In this document: piece after piece, positions 13,370 through 57,337 of the stretch
Numbering within the stretch: the stretch's first letter is position 1
How the letters are laid out: each line of letters begins with the position of its first letter
Made by a program: the position numbers and the translations under genes
Assembly (NCBI GenBank): GCA_009760885.1
Contig: CM019691.1
Coordinates: forward strand, 27,899,314 to 27,963,313
Reading direction: 5' to 3'
DNA length: 64,000 nucleotides
DNA from: Achatina immaculata
Taxonomy: Eukaryota > Mollusca > Gastropoda > Stylommatophora > Achatinidae
Notes under the pieces: model-generated
The model's database searches: none
The model's input: only the letters and a program-made list of their open reading frames with translations
What the model was told of the DNA's origin: nothing

Positions 13370-13575
13370 TATAGCACCTAGGCGTATAAAGTTAGTGCCC
13401 ATATTTTCCTTGACTTGACGGCAAACTAGACGGTGATGTGGCTTGGCCGTCTCTCCATTCCTAGATTCAGAAAGAGCAGGGCATCCATATCTACAGCAGG
13501 GTGACTTGGGCGCCCTCAGCCAGATTCGAACAACCGACCGTCGCCCTGAGAGACCGGTGCATGGCCTAGTATAAA
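13370..13575 (-). mobile_element. tRNA-derived SINE
   Basis: On minus, a tRNA-like head with GGTCTCTCAGGGCGACGGTC and a B-box-like GGTTGTTCGAATCTGG, followed by a non-tRNA body. It looks like a SINE rather than a functional tRNA because no acceptor stem can be closed. Confidence 0.5.
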
Positions 13576-13579
13576 TCAC

Positions 13580-15300
13580 GCTGATATTCTACATTATCGT
13601 CTTCTGTACAGCAGGGCTCTGTATACTGCATATGCTTAATTAAAGGGCATGATGATTTTCAAAAACTTCTCTATAAGTCAAAGAACAACGCCTCTATGGT
13701 CTGGACTTTAGGTGTTCATTTTATGCAATGAATGGTTTGATGAAAGAAGTCTTTTCTATGAAGTGAACCCTGCAGCTGTCTGAGGTCTGTTAAGTGAATG
13801 ATTTCTTTCTTTCCAATTTTTTTTTTTCCAAAATTCCCTGTTTAGGGTTGTTTTTTTTTTGCACTGAAATTGTTCTTCACTTTTAACATTTTTTAAAAAG
13901 TAGTGGACATTATGTATATGTGTTTCCTGTGCGTATTTGGTAAAGACTTTGGGAAAGAGTGTGCATAAAACTGCGTGGATTTGGGAATGTTTTTGACAAT
14001 AAACGCCAATTTTTTTTTTCCTTTACAAATACTTTTGAGGAAAAAAAACAAAAGTAAATATTAAATCAACAATTAGATTCAAACAAAAGTCATAGTTAAT
14101 AAATGCACAAAGTGTGAAATCTGCAGCATGTAGCACAAATTAACTTAGAATATTTGCCATATCACCATCGCACACACAATATCAAATATAAAGACCTGCT
14201 TGAAGCAAATATGCTTACTATCTGGAGACAAGTTGATAAAGCAAATATCATTACCAGTTCTAAAAAAAAATATGACTAAACAACAATCAAGTGTATCATT
14301 TCATGACAAATCTTTGAAACTACAATATATACATATAGTAACTGGTATAAAAGTAGCAAAAACTATGTACCATCTCAAATGTTAGGAAGCTATATCTGTT
14401 TATAGCTGTATATATATCATGTTAAACCAGGGTCAGCATTACCTTCAGTCACCACTTCACAATATCTGGTTTCTGGAGGAAACAGACACAGCTATGGAAC
14501 GTCAGAGAAGAGGGAGCAACACGCAGAGAGAGACGAACAGATAGGACAGATACACTAAGAGGGATAATCTGACTGTTTACAACTCTAAGAGTAGTTTTCA
14601 ACATTCTCAGCCAAAATGTACCAATATTTATAGTACACAATGCATTTCATTTCTCTCCCCCCTCCCACACAAAAGTATGTAAGGTTACATCGAAATTCTT
14701 ATTTCATTAAAACATTTTACCGATGCCCCTTTTCAGATTTTTTTTCATTTTTGAACAGGGTGCAGCGAGCTGGAAGTGACACATGTTTCAAAAACACCCA
14801 AAAGTTCTTATCTTATGACTGTTAACAAGGACAAACACCAACAATATGTCAATCATCACAGTCGATATGTGTGTGTGTGTGTGTGTGGATCTTCAGACAC
14901 GCCCCAGCTGGGCCTGGTCGTCACAGTTTTCATTAATGAATTAAGTTACTGTGCAGGATTATTTATACCAAGAGCTGGCACTGACTGAAAACTGACCTGT
15001 TACACATTTTAAGTCTAACACAGCAGGTGGCTTTCACATGGTGTGGTAATGATGAAGATGACTGAAAAGTCATGGAGGCCACAGCAAGCACTGCATTGAG
15101 CTGAAGTGTAACACTGTAAACTCTGCTTTCTCTTAAAGAGCTAATATTCACTGTTGTTTGCTTTGCTTCTTTCAAAGTACTCTCTGCTGTTGCTTTATAC
15201 ATCTCCATTGTATACAGCTATGAAGACATCAAATTGTACGGAAGCACATGAAGCCTTTTCTACTCCTAAACTTTGAGACAGCTTGTAGCTGGATGTAGGC
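13580..15300. other. Region downstream of MMP21; nothing recognised
   Basis: AT-rich, with a short GT microsatellite at 14870-14887. The part nearest 15555 is probably MMP21 3' untranslated region. No coding signal seen. Confidence 0.45.
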
Positions 15301-15309
15301 AGCATTTGG

Positions 15310-15315
15310 TTTATT
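15310..15315 (-). terminator. Candidate polyadenylation signal of MMP21
   Basis: AATAAA on the minus strand (TTTATT on plus) about 240 bases past the stop codon. It is the nearest canonical hexamer I noticed downstream. In such AT-rich DNA a chance hit is possible; cDNA would be needed to confirm it. Confidence 0.3.
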
Positions 15316-15554
15316 AGTACAACCACCAATAATTTTGGTGTGAGCAAATCATTATGATTTGTCCCAATACACAAGATTATGACCAAACAACTGTTTATGT
15401 TGTGCAAAGGGGTCCTTTGTATGCCGCATGTGCAACCATGTTGGACGTGTACCACCTTAACACCAAACGTTGCAGTTTCAGCCCCACTCTGGAAACAAAA
15501 ACACAACTCCCCCAAAAAGGTCACTGAATTTCCTAAACTTCTTCATTCTGTCAT

Positions 15555-48108
<32,554 letters not shown>

Positions 48109-48557
48109 CTGAAAACAGAAGGAAAGAATATACGTCTTTCAGTACTGAAAATAGAAGATTTCACTTTTTTTTTAAACACTGCGATTATTTTTCATTTAAA
48201 CTATTTTAAAGAGAACAATACAAGAATTATAAACAAATGGATACCAGAAAAACACTATTAAAACATAGTGAATTCTAAACATCTACATTATTGGTGCCAA
48301 TTAGGAACCTGATAAAATATCATTATTAATATTTTCTTATATGTGACCCTTCGAGTTCACGGCGGCTTTTATGTTCACAAGTAATATTCAGAACTGTCCT
48401 TGCAGACCTGCATCATCCGGAATACTTAGAAATGGTAATCCGTTTTGGCATAATGCCGTCAACTAATGAATTCTCGTTATCTTATCTCTGAAAACTACCT
48501 CTATTTTCAGTGCCTGATTCGGGGATCACGCGTGTATTCCTAAACTTTGACTAAAGT

Positions 48558-49879
48558 CTTCTTCTTCTTCTTCGTTCGCTTCTACCACCAAAACCGCATA
48601 GCGATCCTACTGAACTTACGCCTGTGGTCCTCGTTAGGTCCCGTTGTCTCCTGTGTCCCCGAAAGGACCACACAAGATCCCCGAGAGGACCATAAGGAGT
48701 TCAGAGTATCACAGGGCTTTAGCCTGTATTCTTGGTGGGTCTCAGAAGCAGGATTGCGTGACACTGTGGTTTTCGTTGCACCAGTTTAGTCTAGAGTTGG
48801 ACTTTCTCACCGGAAGACCTCGACGTGTTTAGGATATCAGTGCATCCCCGCTGGGTGAGAGGCGGTAGCCCATCCAGGCCAGAGTTGGACCTTCTCACCG
48901 GAAAACCTCGACGTGTTTTGAGATACCCGTGTATCACCGCCGGGTGAGAGGTGGTTACCCATCCAGTCCAGAGTTGGACTTTCTCACTGGAAAACCTCAG
49001 CGTGATTAGGATACGCATACATCCCCGCCGGATGAGAGGTGGTTGTCTATCTAGACTGCCCTGGTCCAGCGTCTCCGACTTCAGCATTTTTCGGTCGTGG
49101 CCGCTACCCTTCCTAGTTGTGACCAGGATGGAGCTTTTGTCCAGGAGGACGAATCCTCGCCACTAGTGACTTGCACCCCTGGGTTGAGCCGGTTTAGGCA
49201 TATTATCCCAGTATGGGCGTGTTTGGGACGTGACTGACCTCTAGAGCAGAGATACTGTGACATGCATAGCCTTCAAGATTCACCCCTGGTGTTAGCTGGT
49301 TTAGGCAAAATTCACCAGTATGGGTGTATATCAGGCGTGACCGACCTCTAGAGCGGAGGTGGCATGACGTCTAGTCATCAAGTTCCACCCCTGGTGTGTG
49401 CCGGTTTAGGCATATTTCACCAGTGTAGGTGTATTTCGGACGTGGCCTGCCTCTAGAGCAGAGGCGCTGTGGTATGTACAGCTCTCGCAGCGATACTACT
49501 GGACAATACCGATTAAACTTCACTTTATCCTTTCCACCACCTTTTCACATCGACGCCGCACAGCAATCTTTATTTCTTTTCCGCATTTTCTTCCTTGACC
49601 GGGAGGAGCTTCACTCCACGCGCGGCATTCGAAGAGTCTCGCCAGCGTTGTCTTAACCTCTGGGACAAGCCGGTTCATGCATTTCACCCGATATGACTGC
49701 ACTCGGGATGTGGCTGACCTCCAGACCAGAGGTGCCGTGATTAGACTGTTTGCTTCGCTTTATTCTTTCTACCACCTTTTCCGCAGTGATGCTGCGCGGC
49801 AACCCATTTGCACCTTTCTTCATTGGCCGGGAGGAGCACCGCTCCACACACGACAGCTGAAGAATCTCGCCAACAGCGA
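48558..49879 (-). mobile_element. Modular GAA-tailed retroposon, copy E
   Basis: 1322 bp, sense on minus, just upstream of MMP21 exon 2. A 12-bp target-site duplication TTTGACTAAAGT lies at 48546-48557 and 49880-49891. It has the complete set of internal modules (two large units, four ~105-bp units, three ~90-bp hairpin units) but no head. Its 5' end is at the start of large unit 1, as in copy B. Confidence 0.9.
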
Positions 49880-50211
49880 TTTGACTAAAGTATCTTCCAG
49901 ATAAAAAAAAAAAAGATTAGTTGTACAAAATTTTTCAGAAGAATAATCAACAGGCTTAATTTTAAAATAACGGACAAAGTCCGTCGGGTTTTTAGGCTTT
50001 CATATATAAGCTATGTAGCATTTACTAAGAGCTTTGATACACAAACTCCACTCCGATGAATTCACAGCATCATTTCGTATACGGTCATTGATAGAACTGA
50101 CAGAGCATCTTGGAACTACTGCAACCGCTTTAGATGCATCGTACATAACCCATGGGAAAATGGCAAAAATAGTACACCTTGCGAGTTAGAAGATTTCCTA
50201 AATATTAATAC

Positions 50212-50485
50212 TGGCGGCCTGGTTAGTGAGTGGTTAGGTGGTACCAAGTCCAGTCCCAGCGGTGGGATTTTTTTCTGGTACACACCAAAAAGGCCCCAGA
50301 ATTCACCTTGCCTCTAAAAATGGGTACCAGAGAAATCTGAGAAGGTAAAGCGGTCAGGCGCGATACTGACCACATCACACTTTCATGTGCCGAAGATTAT
50401 GGAAAATACGGTCCTAACACGTATCCCCAATATGCCCTAATGGCACAGAAACTGGAATTTTACGTTACATTACATATACCCACAA
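50212..50485 (+). mobile_element. tRNA-derived SINE
   Basis: Head GGCGGCCTGGTTAGTGAG gives an A-box-like start, and CCAGTCCCAGCGGTGGG replaces the expected B box. The body has GGTACCAG repeats and a GCCGAAGATTATGG block, ending in a TTACATTACAT run. The head-body-simple-tail layout is that of a SINE; the cloverleaf is broken. Confidence 0.5.
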
Positions 50486-50589
50486 TATATAAAAAAAAAT
50501 CCTCATTCAATCACACCCTGGCTCAGAAAGATTTTCAATAATTGCTGACCACAGATAATAAACACATTGAGACCTATATGTCCAATATG

Positions 50590-50900
50590 AACTAGAAGGT
50601 ATGCATGCCGTAACGAAAAAAAAACGGAGTGGTCATGTGCCCCTAAGAGACCCCAGCAACATCACTATGGCAGCCATGCGATGGACACCCAAGGCTAAAA
50701 GAATGAGAGGCCGACCAAAGGGTACCTGGAGAACAGTAGAAGCAGAAATGAGTAGCATGCAGCACAGCTGGGGCACAATGCAAAAGCTGGTCGCAAACCG
50801 TGAGGTGGAGAGAATGTGTTATTGCCCTGCAATACGCCACATGGCGTCCTGGTCGGTCATTGCTTAGCCGATCGCCGACAAAGGACATGGATGAGTGAAT
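50590..50900 (+). pseudogene. LINE 3'-end fragment
   Basis: Reads RSGHVPLRDPSNITMAAMRW, TPKAKRMRGRPKGTWRTVEA and SWGTMQKLVANREVERM, the closing block of a LINE polyprotein, then a TAAATAAAC tail. Same family as the LINE ending near 56470 (shared HSWGT and GRPK blocks). Confidence 0.65.
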
Positions 50901-51254
50901 CCCCACAAAAGATAAATAAACTAAATAATTAATTAAATAATGATTACGAAAATATGGACCACCAGTCGCAGTCATTATGCACTGGGATGAAGGACGGCGG
51001 ATAAAAAAAATATTTTAAAAAGACTTAAAGAGCCAGGAAGTAAACTGCGATGAAGCCCAAACTGGACTATACATTCCAAAACCAGAATTTCTCCTAGAGT
51101 CATCTCCCATGAACACGTCCGGTCTGTGCAGTAAATTGAACTTAATGTGAGAATTCTGCTGGCCTACACAACTACTTTACGGCTTATGGAGCCAACGAAT
51201 GAACGAACGAGTATACACAAACATCGGCGAAACAGACATCTAAAATAACATGCA

Positions 51255-51256
<2 letters not shown>

Positions 51257-51308
<52 letters not shown>
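51257..51308. repeat. (AT)n microsatellite
   Basis: About 26 AT units. Confidence 0.95.
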
Positions 51309-51311
<3 letters not shown>

Positions 51312-51430
51312 TGCTCTAGTATATAATGACCGAAGGAAACGGTTTAAAATAATTTATGGGAAACAAAAAATACAGTAAAAAATATGATATGCAAGATTTT
51401 AAAAAATTGCAGCCGATTCGAAACAGCACC

Positions 51431-51475
<45 letters not shown>

Positions 51476-51504
51476 AACACATACATATATATATATATAT
51501 ATAT
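51431..51504. repeat. Compound (TC)n(AC)n(AT)n microsatellite
   Basis: TC units, then AC units, a short CAAACACATACAT joint, then AT units. Confidence 0.95.
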
Positions 51505-51549
51505 CCCAAGCTTCCTTCTTATCTTATATCTTATATCCTTCCTGTGCCG

Positions 51550-51783
51550 TTAAACATCACATAGGGTTCGCAAAGTAGTTCGGCAATTTTTCCTGTCTTC
51601 GGCGAGTCTTTCAACCTCATCAAAGGATTTTATGCCTGTTAATTTGGCCTCTCTTAATAGTGTCCTCTTCAGAGTTTCCTTATTGATAACAAAATCACTG
51701 ACATCACTTAAACTCGAACTGGCACATCGATTTATGATACAGCTTACAAAGCTGTCCAAACAAAACACGTCAGTATAGTTCAT
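51550..51783 (-). CDS. Small open frame, probable LINE C-terminus
   Basis: 77 residues, ATG to TAA. The end, FDEVERLAEDRKNCRTTLRT, fits the (A)xDRxxWR tail of LINE polyproteins, with C where W is usual. A host microexon cannot be excluded, but nothing links it to MMP21. Confidence 0.3.
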   Translation of the reverse strand: MNYTDVFCLDSFVSCIINRCASSSLSDVSDFVINKETLKRTLLREAKLTGIKSFDEVERLAEDRKNCRTTLRTLCDV

Positions 51784-52199
51784 TTATCATCAAACAAGGA
51801 TTTCTCTTAGTCAACTCAAAAACCTTTCGTCCGTTTCAATAACACGACTGGATGACGTTGCCTAACAACTCAATAGCGCAACAGCAGAAACGCCTGAACG
51901 TAAGTATTCGAGCCATATGAGGCAATAAGCTCATTTATTTTTGATGGAAATGAAAAAGAACTCACAAGCGGGAAAAGCGATGGCTAATTTAAAAAAAAAA
52001 GCACAATAAACATCGTTACATGAAAGAGTCATTTGAGATTTGCTGTAGCTTCCACATGAAGTGTATTTGCTTTCTTTCTCTGGCCGTCAGTCCCGTTTGT
52101 TTGTTGCTTTAGTTGCGTCCTCTACATGTGAATTTTAAATAACAAACTGGATTTCTTGTAGTCTGGCTGCATTCAATACTAAATAAAGGGGGAGGGGGA

Positions 52200-52577
52200 G
52201 AGAAGAGAGACAGACATAGAGGAGAGAGATCTTTCTAATTCCGGAGGAGAAGAGGGGGAGTGGATGTATGGACCACTTTGGGATAAAGGCTTAATAATAA
52301 TAATAATCATGTTGATGAACAGCCTGGAAGGAAATGATATGTCAGTGTTACAGAGAAAGTATGCGGAGAGTTTTGAGATTTTTTTTTTTGGGGGGGGGGG
52401 GAGATAGATAGATAGATAGAGAGAGAGAGAAAGAGATATCTTTCCAATTTGGGGAGGGGGGGTGTATGGCCCACTTTAGGATAAAGACCAAATAATAACA
52501 GTGCTATTAATGAACAACCTGGAAGGAACTGAAATGTCAGTGTGACTACAGAGAAAGCATGCGGAGAGTTTTCAGAG
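52200..52577. repeat. Diverged ~190-bp direct duplication
   Basis: Two copies, about 52200-52378 and 52395-52577. Each runs from a GA-rich tract through ATGGACCACTTTGGGATAAA-like and CCTGGAAGGAA blocks to GCGGAGAGTTTTGAG. A GATA run and G-rich tract sit between them. Confidence 0.7.
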
Positions 52578-52649
52578 CTTCTGGAAGAACATGCCATTTC
52601 GTAGCAATAATTAAAGTCTCTATGCTAACTTCACCTGTAGCACTGGTCA

Positions 52650-52860
52650 AAAGTCATATAAATCTGGAAGTGATGTACAAGGATGTACCCTGTCAGATAC
52701 CCTTTTCATTACTGTCACAGACCGGGTGATGAACAAAACAGAAGTCTCCTAAATACGTATGTGACGGACAATGTCCTCCTTCCCTGAAGATTTGGATTAA
52801 AGATGATATAGCACTAAGCACACACTCTATTTGTAGAAAACAAGCATTCTGGCTGCAATC
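52650..52860 (+). pseudogene. Reverse-transcriptase relic
   Basis: Reads GCTLSDTLFITVTDRVMNKT, matching the QGCxLSPxLFxxxxDWVM block of LINE RTs, then breaks up. It lies directly before the endonuclease start of the next LINE and is a separate insertion. Confidence 0.4.
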
Positions 52861-52899
52861 AGCAGATAAATGTGACTTAAGTCCCCAGCTCGACTGCAT

Positions 52900-55800
52900 A
52901 CCTCCTGGAACCTAAACACAAGATACAAATAGGCAGCTGGAATGTAAGGACGCTTAATCAGACTGGAAAAATAGCACAAACCATCAAGGAAATGCACAGA
53001 TACAAACTAGACATATTAGAATTACAAGAGGCAAGATGGACAGGACAAGGCAGAAGGAAATTAACAACACAGCACACAAAAGATACAATAATATTGTCAG
53101 GTAAAGAAGATAATCGTGAAGGGGGAGTTGCATTTATTATAACAAAAGAAGCATCAAGAGCACTGCTGAAATAGACCCATACAAATGTGAGATTGTTATA
53201 TGCACGCTTCAACTCAATATTCACGAAGCAGTCTTGTTTGTTATGCACCAACAAAAGCGGCCGAAGGGGAATTTAAATTTTACAGCTGCTTTCAAGCCAC
53301 AGTAGAAACAATACACAAGCATGATATGCTACTCATCTTGGGCGACTTCAACGCAAAAGTAGGTGAAGGAAATGAAGATAGAAGAAGAATCATGGGAAGA
53401 GAAGGAATCGGAAAAATAAATGAAAATGGAGAAAGAATGTGCAGTTTCTGTGAAGAAAACATGATGACCATCGGAGGGGCAATTTTCCACCATAAAACAT
53501 CCATAAAGTGACTTGGAGGTCCTCAGATAAAACCACAGAAAACCAAATCGATCACATACTAATAAACAACAAGTGGAAAAGGTCACTACAAGATGTGCGA
53601 GAAAGGAAAGGAGCAGATGTAGGAAGTGATCACAACCTTCTGGTAGCAAAAATAAAACTAAAATTAAGGAAAGCCAAAATCGGAGAACACAGAAAGGCAC
53701 GCTTTGATACAACAAAACTGAAAGACCAGCAAACAAGGAATGAATTCTCAGTAGTACTTAAGAACCGCTACAAGACAAAACAGAAATGTCCATACCAGAG
53801 TTCAATGAAACACTACAGGAAAAAGTTAAAGAGGTGCTGGGATATCGGAAAAGGAGAAAAGAGGAATGGATAAGCAAGACCACATGGGAAAAGATAGAGC
53901 AAAGAAAGGAAATCAAGAAAAAAAAGTACTGAGCACCAAATCACACAGGCTAAAAGAACAAGTTTTAAGTGATTATGCACAAAAAGACAAAGAGGTGAAG
54001 TAATCATGCCGTCAAGATAAACGTCAGTACTATGAGAACTTAGCAGAAGCAGCAGAGAAAGTAGCATATTCAAATGACATGAAAACCATATACAAAATCA
54101 CAAAGAAGATGACAGGTGACTTCAGCACAAGATGTGAGAGTGCAATAAGGATACATAAGGGACAACTGATCAGTGGAGAAAGAGAAAAAGTTGAAAAAAT
54201 GGAGGGAACACTTTAACACCCTACTAAACAGAACACAAGCAGCACAAACAAAACTAAACATCAATACAGGACCAATAACAATAAGTGAAACAAAGGAGGC
54301 AATAAAGAAGCTAAAATTAGACAGGGCCCTAGCCTCTGGCAGTCAAGTCCAGCTCCTAGCCTTCTCGTGGAAGAACTGTTTACTGACAGGAGAAGGGGAG
54401 AAGGCGAATATCTGGCGCCTGAAAACCAGACACTTAGGGTAGATGAGAGCCATGTTTGGTAGCTCATCTATCGCTGCTGGCGAGATTCTTCAGCTGTCGT
54501 GCGTGGAGCGGTGCTCTTCCCAGCCAATGAAGAAAGGTGCAAATGGGGTTGCCGCGCAGCATCACTGCGGAAAAGGTGATAAAAAGGATAAAGCGAAGCA
54601 AAGTCAAATCACGGCACCTCTGGTCTGGAGGTCGACCACATCCTAAGTGCACTCATATCGGGTGAAATGCCGGAACCAGCTTAACCAAGACGTTAAGACA
54701 CTGATGGCAAGATTCTTCCGATGCCGCGCGTGGAGTAAAGCTCCTCCCGGTCAAGGAAGAAAATGCGGAAAAGAAATAAGGGTTGCTATGCGGCGCCGAT
54801 GTGAAAAGGTGAAGGAAACAATAAAGTGAAGTTTAATCGGTATGTCCAGTAGTATCTCTGCGAGAGATACACATTCTACGATGCCTCTGCTCTAGAGGTC
54901 GGCCGCGTCTGAAATACACCTACACCGGTGAAATATCTAAACCGGCATACACCAGGGGTGAAACTTGATGGTTAGGCATGTCACGCCACCTCCGCTCTAG
55001 AGGTCGGTCACGCCTGATATACACCCATACTGGTGAAATATGCCTAAACCGGCTCACACCAGGGGTGAAACGTGAAGGCTACACATGTCACAGTACATCT
55101 TCTCTAGAGGTCTATCACGTCCCAAACACGCCCATACTGGGATAATATGCCTAAACCGGCTCAATCCAGGGGTGCAAGTCACTAGTGGCGAGGATTCGTC
55201 CTCCTAAGGACAAAGGCTCCATCCTGGTAACAACTAGGAAGGGTAGCGGCCACGACCACAAAATGCTGAAGTCGGAGACACTGGACTAGGGCAGTCTAGA
55301 TAGGCAACCACCTCTCACCCGGCGGGGAAGTATGCGTATCCTAATCACGCTGAGGTTTTCCGGTGAGAAAATCCAACACCGAACTGGATGGGTAACCACC
55401 TCTCACCCGGCGGCGATACACGGTTGTCTCAAAACACGTCGAGGTTTTCCGGTGAGAAAGTCCAACTCTGCCTGGGTGGCCTACCACCTCTCACCCAGCG
55501 GGGATATACTGATATCCAAAACACGTCGAGATTTTCCGGTGAGAAAGTCCAACTCTAGACTAAACTGGTGCAACGAAAACCACGGTGTCACGCAATCCCG
55601 CTTCTGAGACCCATCAAGAATACAGGCTCAAGGCCTACGATACTCTGAACCTTTTGTGGTTCTCTTTGGAATCTCGTGTGGTCCTTTCGGGGACCACTTG
55701 GGGGACCACGGGACTTCACGAGGACCACACCACTTTTTCAGTGGGATCACAGGGCGGTCTTGGTGGTAAAAGAGAAAGAAGAAGAAGAAGACGAGAAGAA

Positions 55801-56480
55801 GAAGAAGAAGACAGGGCGCCAGGTGAAGATGAAGTAACTGGAGATACCTTCACATGCCTTGGCAGCATATTAAAACTGCATGGGGGAACAAATAAAAAAC
55901 ATAAAGAGTACAATGAATAAAACAAGAATAGCTATCATTAATCTCAGAAACATCTCGAAGTTCTTCTACTACTGTAACTATAACCAAAATAAAACTGTAG
56001 CAAACAAAGTTGTGTGTTATCCATGCTCTCCTATTGAGCAGAATGTTGGAGAACAAGTGAAAAAGAATTGGCCAAATTATCCCCATTCCACCAAAACCTG
56101 GCTCAGAAAGATTCTGAATATTTACCAGCCATCGACCTACTTGCCCAGTGTGAACAAGAAGATGTGCATGCCAGTTTAAAAAAAAAAACGCTGGAAATGG
56201 ATTGGTCATGTGCTCCGCAGGGACCCAAGCATTGCTAAAACTGTCATGCCATGGGCACACCAGGGAAAGAGGCTAGCCGGTGAAGAACTACAGAAGCAGA
56301 AATAACTAGCATGAAACATAGCTGGGGCACAATACGAAGGCTGGCAGCAGAGCATCAGAGATGGAGAGAATTTGTTGCTGCCCTGCAAGACGCCACAGAG
56401 CGTATTGGGCTGTGACTGCTTGGCCGATCGTCGATTAAGGATATTAAGGATGGAAAGCAGGTATGAATGCAATAGGTTTG
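52900..56480 (+). mobile_element. LINE with endonuclease and RT, internally deleted, host of copy F
   Basis: Plus strand. Endonuclease: IGSWNVRTLNQTGKI (52922), LQEARWTGQG, LGDFNAKVGEG (53338), QIDHILINNKW and GSDHNLLVAKI. The RT start IKKLKLDR is cut by retroposon copy F (54328-55808) and resumes as RAPGEDEVTGD at 55811. After about 30 bp the sequence jumps to DTFTCLGSILKLHGG, so the RT palm with its catalytic aspartates is deleted. The C-terminus (HSWGTIRRLAAEHQRWREFV) ends near 56420. Stops and frameshifts occur throughout. Confidence 0.78.
54328..55808 (+). mobile_element. Modular GAA-tailed retroposon, copy F (near full length)
   Basis: 1481 bp, sense on plus, inserted in the RT-coding part of a LINE; the host frame IKKLKLDR-APGEDEV is restored across it. 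Target-site duplication AGACAGGGC at 54319-54327 and 55809-55817. It has the long-form 5' module (CTCTGGCAGTCAAGTCCAGC) but lacks the outer ~30 bp seen in copies D and G. All internal modules present; the 3' GAA tract is about 45 bp with interruptions. Confidence 0.9.
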
Positions 56481-57320
56481 TTCATGGCTTAGCTACACAA
56501 GAAGTAGCAGAGCTGAAGGAGTGAAATATTCCACAAGTATCAAGATGTTCCTCTCCTTATACGCCCTGGCTGCAGCTGTATAGGAAGCTGACCACATTTC
56601 TCTTTTTATCCCATCTGATCAGCCGCGTCGCTTTCTCCATATCTCTCTCTCCTTTCCTTCTGAACATCAAAGTGATGGTTGACAAGACAGCCCATCAATT
56701 GGTTTTCTCAGTGCAGAGAGAGAGAATCGTCAACAGCAGCAATCCTTTATCGGTTGCTAGAGGGTTCCTCTTTTGATTCTTGTTTCAAGGGCCTCCATTC
56801 TTAAAACTGAGTCGCTCAGTTTTCATGCAGCAATTTATTACTGTTTTTTCAGCGGCCCATATGCTAGGTCCACCCTCTCACTCTTTCATTTTCCTGGGGC
56901 CAGGTGTTAAACTGATGGATTGGTTATCGTGGGGACATACAAACAGTATCCGTTCCTCACGTGTCTTGTATCTGTCCTGTTTCCTTGGACAGGACCAGTC
57001 AGGTCGAAACCTTCATTAAACTTCACTTTTTGCCCTCTGCATGAACCAAAAGCAAAGCACGGTCCATTAGCGAAATTTTCCCACGGCACGGCATCCAGTA
57101 CAGTTGTGCACAATGCCTCACTTAAGCACCACTTTTGTGAATAAGGTGAAAGAAGATAATACACTGGGAATTTATGAGATCACCATTGCTGGCGCCAAAC
57201 TCTGTGCAAGCTATAATTTAACTTTGAATGAACAAATCAACCTGTTCTAGTTTTTCCTGTTACTTTAGCAAATGCTCCTTCTGTAAGTTTTGGTCTTTAA
57301 AACATATCAGACGTTCACAT
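56480..57320. other. No gene recognised
   Basis: Overlapping open frames at 56907-57164 (minus) and 56920-57144 (plus) have no motif I can name and are probably chance or old mobile-element sequence. Confidence 0.45.
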
Positions 57321-57337
57321 TATCTGTTCAGTATTCC

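Noticed and set aside
13370..13575. Functional tRNA gene
   Set aside because: The B-box-like motif is present, but the acceptor and anticodon stems cannot be paired; it fits a SINE better.
56907..57164. Overlapping plus and minus frames as a possible small secreted protein gene
   Set aside because: Neither has a signal peptide, recognisable motif or splice context.
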